NCBI GenBank assembly: GCA_000403215.2
Contig: KE159563.1
Coordinates: 62,001-126,000 of the forward strand
DNA from: Lachnospiraceae bacterium A4
GTDB lineage: Bacteria > Bacillota > Clostridia > Lachnospirales > Lachnospiraceae
Direction of reading: 5' to 3'
Length of the DNA: 64,000 nt
Shown: in pieces, positions 1-8,110 of the stretch
How positions within the stretch are numbered: position 1 is the stretch's first letter
How the letters are laid out: every line of letters starts with the position of its first letter
Notes under the pieces: generated by a model
Seen by the model: only the letters and a program-made list of their open reading frames with translations
Told to the model about the DNA's origin: nothing
The model's database searches: none
Position numbers and translations under genes: made by a program

Positions 1-732
1 AAGTTTGCAGCTTGTCTCCTTGCAGATCTCGACGAGTGCCTTCATCGTCGCGCGGTTTGCGGACGGTATCGCGATAAAAATCTCGTCAATGCCGTACAGC
101 GCCGCGTACTCCACAATCCTCTCACGCCCGCCGACAATCTTGATGCCCTGTATAAACCTGCCCCATTTGTGCTCGTCGTCATCAATAATGCACTTGATCG
201 TCATTGTGCTGAAGCTGCTGTTGACAATCTCTTTGATGACCGTATTGCCAGCGTCCCCGGCGCCGATAATCATGACGCGCGTGCCGTTTTTGCGGTTCTG
301 CGCCTTGTGCCGCATTCCCCGCATAATACGGTAAGAAAACCGGGTACAGGTCGTAAGCCCCGTGAGCACCAGCGCGTAAGTGAAATAATAGCTTCTGGGA
401 ATCGGATACTTGAGCAAACGCATCCCTGCAAAATCCAGCATCGCGCTCAAAATACAGCCCGCCAGTATATTTTGTACCTCCGCCGTGCCCGCAAAAGCCC
501 ATAAACTGTGATACAGCTTAAAGACATAAAATACGATCAGCGTCATCACGACATTTGGCACCATCATACTCCATGCCGAGCTTAAATACACCTCTGGAAT
601 GTCTCTGTAATTTAGTTCAAAGCGAAACCACAGCGGCACAATGCTTGCAATGCATACAGTCATAATATCAAGAAGTACAAGCACGATTCTTCTTTGCAAA
701 AGCTGTAGGTTGATATGATTAAACTTTTTCAT
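1..732 (-). CDS. Nucleotide-sugar 4,6-dehydratase, CapD/PglF/WbpM type (partial, 3' end outside window)
   Basis: The 244 visible codons form the N-terminal half of a membrane-bound polysaccharide biosynthesis dehydratase. Several hydrophobic helices fill roughly residues 12-115. They are followed by a Rossmann-type segment opening with VMIIGAGDAG and continuing into an IDDD / KIVGGRERI stretch, as in the CoA-binding-like domain of PglF, WbpM and CapD. The catalytic short-chain dehydrogenase domain would follow but is cut off by the window edge. Family members convert UDP-GlcNAc to UDP-4-keto-6-deoxy sugars at the inner membrane face, a first step towards bacillosamine or FucNAc-type sugars. 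The gene is the last one seen in the glycan locus, 25 bp downstream of the O-antigen-ligase-like gene. The subfamily and exact product cannot be set without the missing half. Confidence 0.8.
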   Translation of the reverse strand, partial: MKKFNHINLQLLQRRIVLVLLDIMTVCIASIVPLWFRFELNYRDIPEVYLSSAWSMMVPNVVMTLIVFYVFKLYHSLWAFAGTAEVQNILAGCILSAMLDFAGMRLLKYPIPRSYYFTYALVLTGLTTCTRFSYRIMRGMRHKAQNRKNGTRVMIIGAGDAGNTVIKEIVNSSFSTMTIKCIIDDDEHKWGRFIQGIKIVGGRERIVEYAALYGIDEIFIAIPSANRATMKALVEICKETSCKL

Positions 733-757
733 AATATTGTTTCTGCCTCCCGGCTCT

Positions 758-3412
758 TTACTTCGCGGTCCCCTCACAGTCCCGCATCAAGAGCATCTGC
801 ATCAGTATAAAGCCAAACCCTGCCGGAATGCATGGATGATAAGCCCACTCCGTCAAACTGATAAACCCAAATACAACAACAATCGAAAATGGTATGAGCA
901 CAATGCTGTACCTGCTGCCATAATCCAGAAAGAGCCTCACTGCGCGCCACAACGCCAGCGCGCACAGCACCAGAAACAGCAGCCCCGCAACCAGTCCAAA
1001 ATTATATGCCACCTGAAGGTAGGAATTGTGCGCATGGGCATATTCATCGCCCTTGGGATCCTCCGGTCCCATCTTAGGATGCCCCCCAAATCGAATCGCA
1101 TTGATGTAATCCGCAAAAATTTCAAACCTTCCATTTGAAATATCTGGGAACTCTGCTTGTTCTGTGTTGCCAGATTTTTCCTCCCCTTCCGAAAAACTGC
1201 GCCGTTCCAGTCCTGCCAGCTTATTTCCTGCATAGGCAAGCACCCCGGCCTCCCTTCCTGTGAGTCCGCCGTCTCCTGCCGCCTCCTGCCCGCCCCCCGC
1301 GGTCTGGAACCTGCCAAACAGGGTGGCAAAAAAGCGCCGCACCGTCATATATTTGTCGGAGTCAACCGGGTCTCCCTCGTAGATCATAAAGCTTCTGTCC
1401 TGAAACTCAATCTCATAGCGCACAGGGTCATTCACCACCGCCGGAACCATTCTGACTGCGGTAAAGACCATCGGAAAGCTGGCCAGACACACCGCTATGA
1501 GCATTCCAAGCTCCGCCAAAATCCTCACGGCGCCCTTATGGTACGCCACGGCGGTAACTGCCACGATGGCTGCCACCGTCACCGTTGTTGTGAGAAACGC
1601 TGTTCTCGACATCGAGAGCAGGATAAATCCCACGGCGCACGCTGTCACAAAATATTCAGGAAAACAGAATACCAGCATGCGCTTTCGTGTCTTTAACTTT
1701 CCATAGAGCTTTGCGAGCGCCGCGCCAAACACCACTGCCAGATACATTCCGGTGCACGCCACCGTGTGAAACATGCCGCCGTAGCGGTAGAGCATCCAGT
1801 AATGATGGGGTCTGTGCGCCAGACAAAAATACGTCACCAGCGCAAAGCTGAGCAGAATGCCATTGCTGAAATTCCTCAGAAAACGGCAGTTTGAGGCGAG
1901 CGTGTTCGGCGAAAATAAAAATGCCGCAAACGGCAGTGTCGCCGTAAAAACCCACACCTTTTCATACCGGTAAGCATACATGAGCAGACTAAACACGATC
2001 CACAGCACACCGTACAAAAGCCGCTGCCTGTCCCTGAGGAGCCGCCCTGTCATCTGGGCGCAGGTGGCCGCAAGTTCCGGCGTCTGCACTATGATGCGGA
2101 GGATATTGAGCACCAAAAGCCCCCACGCCACCACCACGCCACAGGTAAGCCGCGCCAGCAGCAGCTCGTTCTCATCTCCCTGCACAAAGCTGTAATAATA
2201 CACAGAGCCGGCAAACCCGATAACCAGCCACGCCAGGCTCAGCTTGTTTACAAACTGTTTTTCATGATAATTCATCAGCAGCGCGACCGCCAAAAAGATG
2301 AGCATCCATCTCGTATTTGTATAGTGGTAAAAATTTCTGTCCGCATTGACATACTGGCACAGCGCATAGAACAGCAGCCCAAAACAAACTGTCTGGATAT
2401 AATTTCTCCACGTCAGCCACAGGATACTGGCCGCCGGCATCTTCGAGCGCTTTTTGGGGCGGAGGGTCCGCGGCACGCGCCACAAAAAACCAACCAGCCA
2501 CACATCTGCGGCGACAATCCCGGCTGCAAAAAAGAGCCTGTCCCACACCTCGCCGCCGAAACTGTTTAAGACCACCGCCCACACAAACAGCGCCGCCGAC
2601 GCAAGCACGCCGAGCACTGCCGCACTGCATCTGACAATCCTGCCAATCCGCAAGGCTTCGTGTGAAAACCGTTCATCATACTGCTGTACGAGCATCAGGA
2701 GCAGGAGATAAACCACCGCTGCCACAGCCATGATCAAAACATCATACAAAAGAATCCCGGCAGGCGTGAGCGGCCTTGTGTAATCAAAGTCTGCAACCAG
2801 ACTGACTTCCTCATTGATAATGCCATCTATATATAAGACAGCGTTCTCTGCCTGCGCAAGCGCTGCCCTGTCCCCGACAGGGAGTGTGTAGACAGCGCTG
2901 CTCTCATTGCTGATCAGAATTTCATAATAATATGCCTGTCCCTTCACGACGTCCAGATCAGGCTCTGCCGTCAGATAACCGTTCCTGGCGATGTTCCTGC
3001 TGTCAGCCTCCTCCTCATAGATACAGGAAAATCCGTCATCATATAATCGGAAAAGCACGCTCTCCGCGCTATCATTGGTTTTCTTTTGAAGCAGCGTACA
3101 GCCCATATACAGCGTGACCCGGTACAGATGATCCTGTGTAAAATATACCGTCTGCAGCTTCTTGTCGGCAGCGCCAAACGGTTCGCCCGCAAGCTGCGCC
3201 TTCGCCGGGTTTTCATATGCGTTCTGTCTTGACAGCACATGGTTTTGCACCAGCCCCATCGGAAACACGCGCATCATCAGGATAAAGGCAGCCGTCGCCA
3301 CGATGATCTGAAGCACCGCATTGCGCTTTGCATATGTTCTTGCATGTTCACTGTTGGAAAATGTGCAGGCAATGAGATCTTTAATATAGAAAAATATCCT
3401 GTTTTGTTTCAT
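758..3412 (-). CDS. O-antigen ligase/polymerase-like membrane protein (Wzy_C/WaaL fold)
   Basis: This is an 884-residue polytopic membrane protein. One N-terminal helix (about residues 25-45) precedes a roughly 170-residue outside domain, followed by about ten or more hydrophobic helices. A large extracytoplasmic loop carries SNGRFEIF and, near residue 800, AHNSYLQVAYNFGL, the conserved His-Asn loop of the O-antigen ligase/polymerase family. Such enzymes join lipid-linked glycan blocks to each other or to an acceptor outside the membrane. It is much longer than the usual 400-450 residues because of the N-terminal domain and an insertion in the loop. I chose the ATG at 3412 because GGAGGGG lies 3-9 bases upstream. 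A second ATG four codons earlier overlaps that site. Whether it polymerises or ligates is not decidable here. Confidence 0.75.
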   Translation of the reverse strand: MKQNRIFFYIKDLIACTFSNSEHARTYAKRNAVLQIIVATAAFILMMRVFPMGLVQNHVLSRQNAYENPAKAQLAGEPFGAADKKLQTVYFTQDHLYRVTLYMGCTLLQKKTNDSAESVLFRLYDDGFSCIYEEEADSRNIARNGYLTAEPDLDVVKGQAYYYEILISNESSAVYTLPVGDRAALAQAENAVLYIDGIINEEVSLVADFDYTRPLTPAGILLYDVLIMAVAAVVYLLLLMLVQQYDERFSHEALRIGRIVRCSAAVLGVLASAALFVWAVVLNSFGGEVWDRLFFAAGIVAADVWLVGFLWRVPRTLRPKKRSKMPAASILWLTWRNYIQTVCFGLLFYALCQYVNADRNFYHYTNTRWMLIFLAVALLMNYHEKQFVNKLSLAWLVIGFAGSVYYYSFVQGDENELLLARLTCGVVVAWGLLVLNILRIIVQTPELAATCAQMTGRLLRDRQRLLYGVLWIVFSLLMYAYRYEKVWVFTATLPFAAFLFSPNTLASNCRFLRNFSNGILLSFALVTYFCLAHRPHHYWMLYRYGGMFHTVACTGMYLAVVFGAALAKLYGKLKTRKRMLVFCFPEYFVTACAVGFILLSMSRTAFLTTTVTVAAIVAVTAVAYHKGAVRILAELGMLIAVCLASFPMVFTAVRMVPAVVNDPVRYEIEFQDRSFMIYEGDPVDSDKYMTVRRFFATLFGRFQTAGGGQEAAGDGGLTGREAGVLAYAGNKLAGLERRSFSEGEEKSGNTEQAEFPDISNGRFEIFADYINAIRFGGHPKMGPEDPKGDEYAHAHNSYLQVAYNFGLVAGLLFLVLCALALWRAVRLFLDYGSRYSIVLIPFSIVVVFGFISLTEWAYHPCIPAGFGFILMQMLLMRDCEGTAK

Positions 3413-3472
3413 TTTCCCCTCCATTTTCCCTTTTATGCACGCCTAAATTCCAATTTTTCCCTATGCGTATAG

Positions 3473-3501
3473 AGTATAGCACAATCCTGTTTTTTATACA
3501 A
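3473..3501 (-). promoter_or_regulatory. Sigma-A-type promoter for the O-antigen-ligase-like gene
   Basis: Reading the minus strand, TTGTAT is followed by 17 bases and TATACT, about 60 bases before the start codon of the 884-residue membrane protein. Hexamers and spacing fit a vegetative promoter, suggesting the last two genes of the locus can be transcribed apart from the upstream run. Confidence 0.55.
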
Positions 3502-3504
3502 CCG

Positions 3505-4452
3505 TCACTCCCCACAATCTCGTTCGGCGCTGTGCGTCTCCTCGCGCACCACATACTGCGGGGAATTGTTGATGCTGATGTAAATGCGCCCGATATACTC
3601 CCCGATCAGCCCCAGCATAATCATGAGCATTCCGCCGATAAAGACGACTGCTGCCATCAGCGAGCTAAAGCCCAGCGGCACCTGTGGATTGACAAATTTT
3701 TTCACAACGGTATAGATGCCATAGAGAAAGCCCGCCCCCGCAAAGAAAGCCCCTGTCATGGTGGCAATGCGAAGCGGCAGGATCGAGAACGCCGTAAAGC
3801 CGTTAAACCACAGTCCCAGCAGCTTCTTCATCGTATAGCCGGAGGTTCCGACTGCGCGGCTTCTGTGGTTTACCGGCACATTGGAGATATTCCTGGTAGC
3901 GCGCAGCACCAGACCGATAATATACGGATAACTGTTTTCATACCGAAGCATACTGTCCACCACAAAGCGCTTCGCCGCAAAATAGCTCGTCAGATGCAAG
4001 TCCTTTGGTTTTCCGAGCATAATCCTTGTCATCATGTCATTCATCCATGTGCCGAAATTGCGGAAGGCGCTGTGCTTCTTGTCCCCGTAGCTTGCATACA
4101 CCACATCACTGCCGCCCTCAATGCGCTCTAGCAGTTTTCCAACCTCGTCTGCCGGCGTCTGTCCATCGTCGTCCAGACAGACTACGATATCCCCGTCTGA
4201 GCGCCGCAGTCCCGCCATCAGTGCCGCGTGCTGTCCAAAATTCTTTGCCAGACTGATGCCGGTGATGCTGCCGTAGCGCGCGCACAGATTCCTGATCACT
4301 TCATAGGTGTCATCCGGCGAACAGTCGTTCACAAGTATTACATCATATGTGTACGCTGGCATAGACGCCATCGTGCTCTGTATTTCTGCCACCACGCTCT
4401 CGATCGTCCGCGCACTCCGATAGCAGGGAATGACAAAACTTACCTTACTCAT
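3505..4452 (-). CDS. Family 2 glycosyltransferase, polyprenyl-phosphate sugar synthase type (ArnC/GtrB-like)
   Basis: This 315-residue protein has an N-terminal GT-A domain starting SFVIPCYRSARTIE, a DCSPDDT segment and CLDDDGQ as the metal-binding acidic motif, then two hydrophobic helices near residues 230-300. That layout is typical of enzymes that move a sugar from a nucleotide donor onto undecaprenyl phosphate at the cytoplasmic membrane face (ArnC, GtrB, DPM1 relatives). The resulting lipid-sugar usually feeds a GT-C transferase outside the membrane, and one such candidate is encoded two genes upstream (5071-6900). The gene follows the acetyltransferase gene by 6 bp, so they are co-transcribed. 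The sugar is unknown. Confidence 0.85.
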   Translation of the reverse strand: MSKVSFVIPCYRSARTIESVVAEIQSTMASMPAYTYDVILVNDCSPDDTYEVIRNLCARYGSITGISLAKNFGQHAALMAGLRRSDGDIVVCLDDDGQTPADEVGKLLERIEGGSDVVYASYGDKKHSAFRNFGTWMNDMMTRIMLGKPKDLHLTSYFAAKRFVVDSMLRYENSYPYIIGLVLRATRNISNVPVNHRSRAVGTSGYTMKKLLGLWFNGFTAFSILPLRIATMTGAFFAGAGFLYGIYTVVKKFVNPQVPLGFSSLMAAVVFIGGMLMIMLGLIGEYIGRIYISINNSPQYVVREETHSAERDCGE

Positions 4453-4458
4453 AGTCTC

Positions 4459-5025
4459 CTACCCTTCTTTGTCAGAAGCAATCTGTTCGCTGGGATTAAA
4501 CGTCCCAAACAGAATCAAATCCTCGTACTGCCCGTCCAGAAAATATTCATCCCGAAGATACGCCTCTTGGATACTCCCCACCTTCTCGCTCATGCGGGCG
4601 CTCGCCGTGTTGCGCGCCAGCACGCGTGAGACCACCTTATGCAGTCCCAGCGTGTTGAAGGCGTAATCCAGAAGCAGATGCCCCGCCTCTGTGCCGACAC
4701 CCTTTCCATACGCCTGTTCGTCTCCCAAGTAAATGCCCCACTCCGCCCGTCTGCTCTCGTCGTCAAAATTCTGGAGGTACGCAGAGCCAAGCGGCTTGTC
4801 ATCCTCATTTCTGCACACAATAAACTGGTGCACAAGCCCTTTCATCACCTTGTTGGCAAGCCAGTTCTCATGGTCCTTGCGGGTGATGGGTTTTCTGTAT
4901 AAAAAGTTCACCACCACACTGGGCTGGTTGCGCCAGCGCACTGCCAGCTCTGTATCCTCTGTGGTGATTGGTCTCAAATAAATCTGCTGTCCTCGCAGGA
5001 TTAGGTCCTTTTTTACTGGTTCCAT
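4459..5025 (-). CDS. GNAT acetyltransferase, RimJ/RimL-like
   Basis: This 188-residue single-domain GNAT protein contains LRPITTEDTELAVRWRN near its start, an AEWGIYLGDEQAYGKGVG acetyl-CoA loop around residues 95-115 and the NTASARMSEKVG helix typical of the Acetyltransf_3 family. Members acetylate amino groups of ribosomal proteins, antibiotics or nucleotide-linked amino sugars. Its position between sugar genes, and near a WecE-type aminotransferase that creates a 4-amino sugar, makes an amino-sugar N-acetyltransferase role (as WecD does in enterobacteria) a reasonable inference, but sequence alone does not show the substrate. The start is supported by GGAGA seven bases upstream. Confidence 0.75.
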   Translation of the reverse strand: MEPVKKDLILRGQQIYLRPITTEDTELAVRWRNQPSVVVNFLYRKPITRKDHENWLANKVMKGLVHQFIVCRNEDDKPLGSAYLQNFDDESRRAEWGIYLGDEQAYGKGVGTEAGHLLLDYAFNTLGLHKVVSRVLARNTASARMSEKVGSIQEAYLRDEYFLDGQYEDLILFGTFNPSEQIASDKEG

Positions 5026-5070
5026 ATCTGTCTCCTTGTATTACAGTATTTTTTTACAATCTTTTTTGTG

Positions 5071-6900
5071 TCAGTTCCGTATCAGTTGATACACGTCAAA
5101 TGCGATCTCCGAGGAGGCGGTCTGTATCTGGTCCACGCACACCGGCGTGACGGTTATTTTCCGTTTTTTGTAGTACTGCACAAGCCAGTCAAGGTCCTTG
5201 CCCGGCGCCGTCACAAAATAAGCGGTGCTGCCGAGCGCACTCTGAACGTCCCTGAAATGGTGCCGCGCCAGCTTCTGCCGTGCCAGCGGGCTTTTTGCCG
5301 CCCAGCCTCCGCAGTAGTCAAAATTTTTGTACGTATTCTCCACACCGGTAAATATTTTTTCGGAATAAGCAGCATTCTGATACGAGGTTGACGAGTACAC
5401 ATCTATCACATAATAATTATTTCCATTTTTCCGACAATAATCCATCATTGCGTTCCAGCGCGCATCCGCAGCCGCACGGCGCCCATACTCAGCCTGCACC
5501 GCGCGCAGGCTGCCCAGAAGGACAACCAGCGCCCCCGTCACGCACAGCAGCGAGACTAGGACTTTTGCCGCCTTCGAGGCGCTGGCTGCCTGTAGTGCTG
5601 CCGCCTTGTTCACAAGCATGTCCGGCAGGTGGTTTCCCTCGCCGAGCCAGAAGCCCAGAAGCGCCACCATCTCCATCATGAGCAGCGGGACTGTCACCCT
5701 GTCCGGCAGGCGGTCCACCATATACAGATACAGCCACAGGGCGCTGCGCACCATGACTAGAAACACAAGCCAAAGCACCGCATTCACCCGCGCTTTTCCC
5801 CGCGCAGGCACCACGCGCAGCAGCATATACAAAAGATACAGCACGATCACCGTCATACTGACGAGAGAGTGGCTGCCCTGCAGCTGGTTTTTGTACTGCC
5901 ATAAGGCTTCCCTGAGACTTTTTTTGCTGATCAAGCCAGCCGTGTCTCTCAGTCCAATGCCCTGTTCAGCGAGCTTCTCCTGATATGCCACGATCGCCTC
6001 AAGCCTCCACGTATCAATCGACTCGTCGAGCGCAAAATTATAATTTTCCAGCAGCGCATATGACTCCCTCGACAGCCCGATCGCCTCATAAAAGCTGCGG
6101 TGTTCCTCATATTTGGGCAGTCCGTAATAATCATATAATTTTGTCCGCGCGTCGAAGAAACTGCGAAAATTACTCCACTCACTGCCGCTGTACGCAAGCA
6201 GGTCCAGCGAGTACACCGCCGCCATGCACAGGACTGCCGCCGCAATCAGCGTCAAATACTTCCTGAAATTCTCCACCGTAAAAAACCGGCTCTCGCCGCA
6301 CCACCTTGCCATTCCCGCAAGGAGCAGAAAGGGCAGCAGCATGAAGCAGACCTCTGTCCGTATCATAAATGACAGCACCACCAGCATCAGGGGCAGCAGA
6401 TTTCTCCTGAAAAAAACAGATGGCTTGTCCGTCCCGGGCGCCGTCAGAAACAAAAAGACCGCACCCGCCATACAGATGCCGGCGGTGACGCTGTACTGTA
6501 TGATCACAAACTGCCGCAGAAACAATCCAAATACAAGCGCCGTCTCGGCAGTGAGCGCCGCAATCCGCGTCCATGTGCGTCTCATGAGAAACAGCAGCCT
6601 CACCGCGATCAAAAAGAACACGCCAAACTGGCACAGACACAAAAACAAGCCATACCACGGAACGGCTGGAATGGCCTTGTACAGAAGCGCAATGCACCAC
6701 CCTAAAGGATATAGCATCTGGATACAGAAGCCGCTTGGCCTCCCCGTGTAAGCCCCTGACAAAATATCCTTAATCATGGTGTCATCATTCAGATCATAAT
6801 AAAAATCAAATAAATATGCGAAAAGCAGCGCAAGCAGAACAGTGAAAACAAACGCACCACACACTTTTGCTGCCTTGGTCCCTGTGCGGTCATCTGTCAT
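5071..6900 (-). CDS. Large polytopic membrane protein, GT-C-like glycosyltransferase candidate
   Basis: This 609-residue protein has an N-terminal helix (about residues 13-30) followed by an outward loop with YYDLNDDTMIKDIL, then about ten more hydrophobic helices to residue 470 and a soluble C-terminal domain of about 140 residues. Acidic residues in the first outside loop plus many helices are the hallmark of GT-C enzymes that use polyprenyl-phosphate sugars. No family was recognised with certainty. Its start codon overlaps the stop of the wecE-like gene (ATGA), so translation is coupled. The ArnC-like synthase downstream could supply its donor. It could instead be a transporter or an orphan membrane protein. 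Confidence 0.55.
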   Translation of the reverse strand: MTDDRTGTKAAKVCGAFVFTVLLALLFAYLFDFYYDLNDDTMIKDILSGAYTGRPSGFCIQMLYPLGWCIALLYKAIPAVPWYGLFLCLCQFGVFFLIAVRLLFLMRRTWTRIAALTAETALVFGLFLRQFVIIQYSVTAGICMAGAVFLFLTAPGTDKPSVFFRRNLLPLMLVVLSFMIRTEVCFMLLPFLLLAGMARWCGESRFFTVENFRKYLTLIAAAVLCMAAVYSLDLLAYSGSEWSNFRSFFDARTKLYDYYGLPKYEEHRSFYEAIGLSRESYALLENYNFALDESIDTWRLEAIVAYQEKLAEQGIGLRDTAGLISKKSLREALWQYKNQLQGSHSLVSMTVIVLYLLYMLLRVVPARGKARVNAVLWLVFLVMVRSALWLYLYMVDRLPDRVTVPLLMMEMVALLGFWLGEGNHLPDMLVNKAAALQAASASKAAKVLVSLLCVTGALVVLLGSLRAVQAEYGRRAAADARWNAMMDYCRKNGNNYYVIDVYSSTSYQNAAYSEKIFTGVENTYKNFDYCGGWAAKSPLARQKLARHHFRDVQSALGSTAYFVTAPGKDLDWLVQYYKKRKITVTPVCVDQIQTASSEIAFDVYQLIRN

Positions 6901-8027
6901 ACGTGATAGAACTCCTTCACTTTTCCTACGATATACGCCACCTCTGCCGGCGTGAGCGAATAAAACATCGGCAGGCGCAGCAGCCGTTCGCTCTCTCTGG
7001 TCGTATATACATCTTCCCCAAAAAATCTGCCAAATTTAAGTCCTGCGGGCGCCGAGTGCAGCGGTACATAATGAAATACGGGCCATATGCCGTTTTCCCG
7101 CAGAAAATCAATCAGGCGGGTGCGTTCCTCCAAGTCTTTTGCCTTGATATAATACATATGCCCATTGTGCACACAGCCCTCTGGAACATGTGGAAGCGCC
7201 AAAAGCCCCCTCTCCTGAAGCGGCTGCAACAGTTCATCATACTGCCGCCACAGCGCCAGACGCTTTGTCGTGATGGCGTCAATGCACTCGAGCTGCGCCC
7301 ACAGATACGCCGCATTCATATCACTTGGCAGGTACGACGAACCATAGTTCACCCAGCGGTACTTGTCAATCTGCCCGCGGAAATACTGCGAGCGGTTCGT
7401 TCCTTTCTCACGGATAATCTCAGCGTCATTGATATATTTTGCATCTTGAATCAGCAGCGCACCGCCCTCGCCCATGCTGAGGTTCTTCGTCTCATGAAAA
7501 GAATAACACCCGAAATCTCCAATGGCGCCGAGCTGTTCTCCCTTATAGGTGGCATTGATTCCCTGCGCCGCGTCCTCCACCACAAAGAGATTATGCCGCT
7601 TTGCAATGTCCATAATCGTGTCCATCTCACACGCAACCCCGGCATAGTGTACCGGCACGACCGCCCTCGTCCGCTCTGTGACCGCCGCCTCGATTAGCGT
7701 CTCGTCGATGTTCATCGTGTCTGGCCTGATATCGACAAACACAGCCTTGGCGCCGCGCAGCACAAAAGCGTCCGCCGTTGACACAAAGGTGTAGGAGGGC
7801 ATGATTACCTCGTCCCCCTCCTTGATGTCAATGAGCAGCGCCGCAAGCTCTGTCGCCTGCGTGCACGAGGGTGTCAGCAGACACTTTGCCGTTCCTGTGA
7901 ACTCCTCTATCCACGCGCTGCACTTCTGTGTGAAGGGGCCGTCCCCGCAGATCTTCTGGTTCTCGACTGCCTGCTTAATATATTCCATCTCACGCCCCGT
8001 AAATGGCGGTACGTTAAAATTGATCAT
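6897..8027 (-). CDS. wecE: dTDP-4-amino-4,6-dideoxygalactose transaminase (WecE/RffA)
   Basis: This is a PLP-dependent DegT/DnrJ/EryC1-family sugar aminotransferase. Starting at the ATG at 8027 it has 376 residues and begins MINFNVPPFTGREM, matching the start of enterobacterial WecE. Long stretches are near identical to that family, including LLTPSC, IMPSYTFVSTADAFVL, VPVHYAGVACEMD and SFHETKN, whose lysine (about residue 181) binds PLP. The enzyme converts dTDP-4-keto-6-deoxyglucose to dTDP-4-amino-4,6-dideoxygalactose, precursor of Fuc4N-type sugars. The dTDP-glucose enzymes RmlA and RmlB are not in the window and must come from elsewhere. An in-frame TTG four codons upstream is a weaker start. 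The stop overlaps the next gene by 4 bp. Confidence 0.92.
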   Translation of the reverse strand: MINFNVPPFTGREMEYIKQAVENQKICGDGPFTQKCSAWIEEFTGTAKCLLTPSCTQATELAALLIDIKEGDEVIMPSYTFVSTADAFVLRGAKAVFVDIRPDTMNIDETLIEAAVTERTRAVVPVHYAGVACEMDTIMDIAKRHNLFVVEDAAQGINATYKGEQLGAIGDFGCYSFHETKNLSMGEGGALLIQDAKYINDAEIIREKGTNRSQYFRGQIDKYRWVNYGSSYLPSDMNAAYLWAQLECIDAITTKRLALWRQYDELLQPLQERGLLALPHVPEGCVHNGHMYYIKAKDLEERTRLIDFLRENGIWPVFHYVPLHSAPAGLKFGRFFGEDVYTTRESERLLRLPMFYSLTPAEVAYIVGKVKEFYHV

Positions 8028-8110
8028 CGAAACTACCAAACCTTTCCACTATTTCCATTATTTCTCGCTTTATTTTACACTTTTAATATGATTTTGGCAA
8101 GGTTTTGCGA

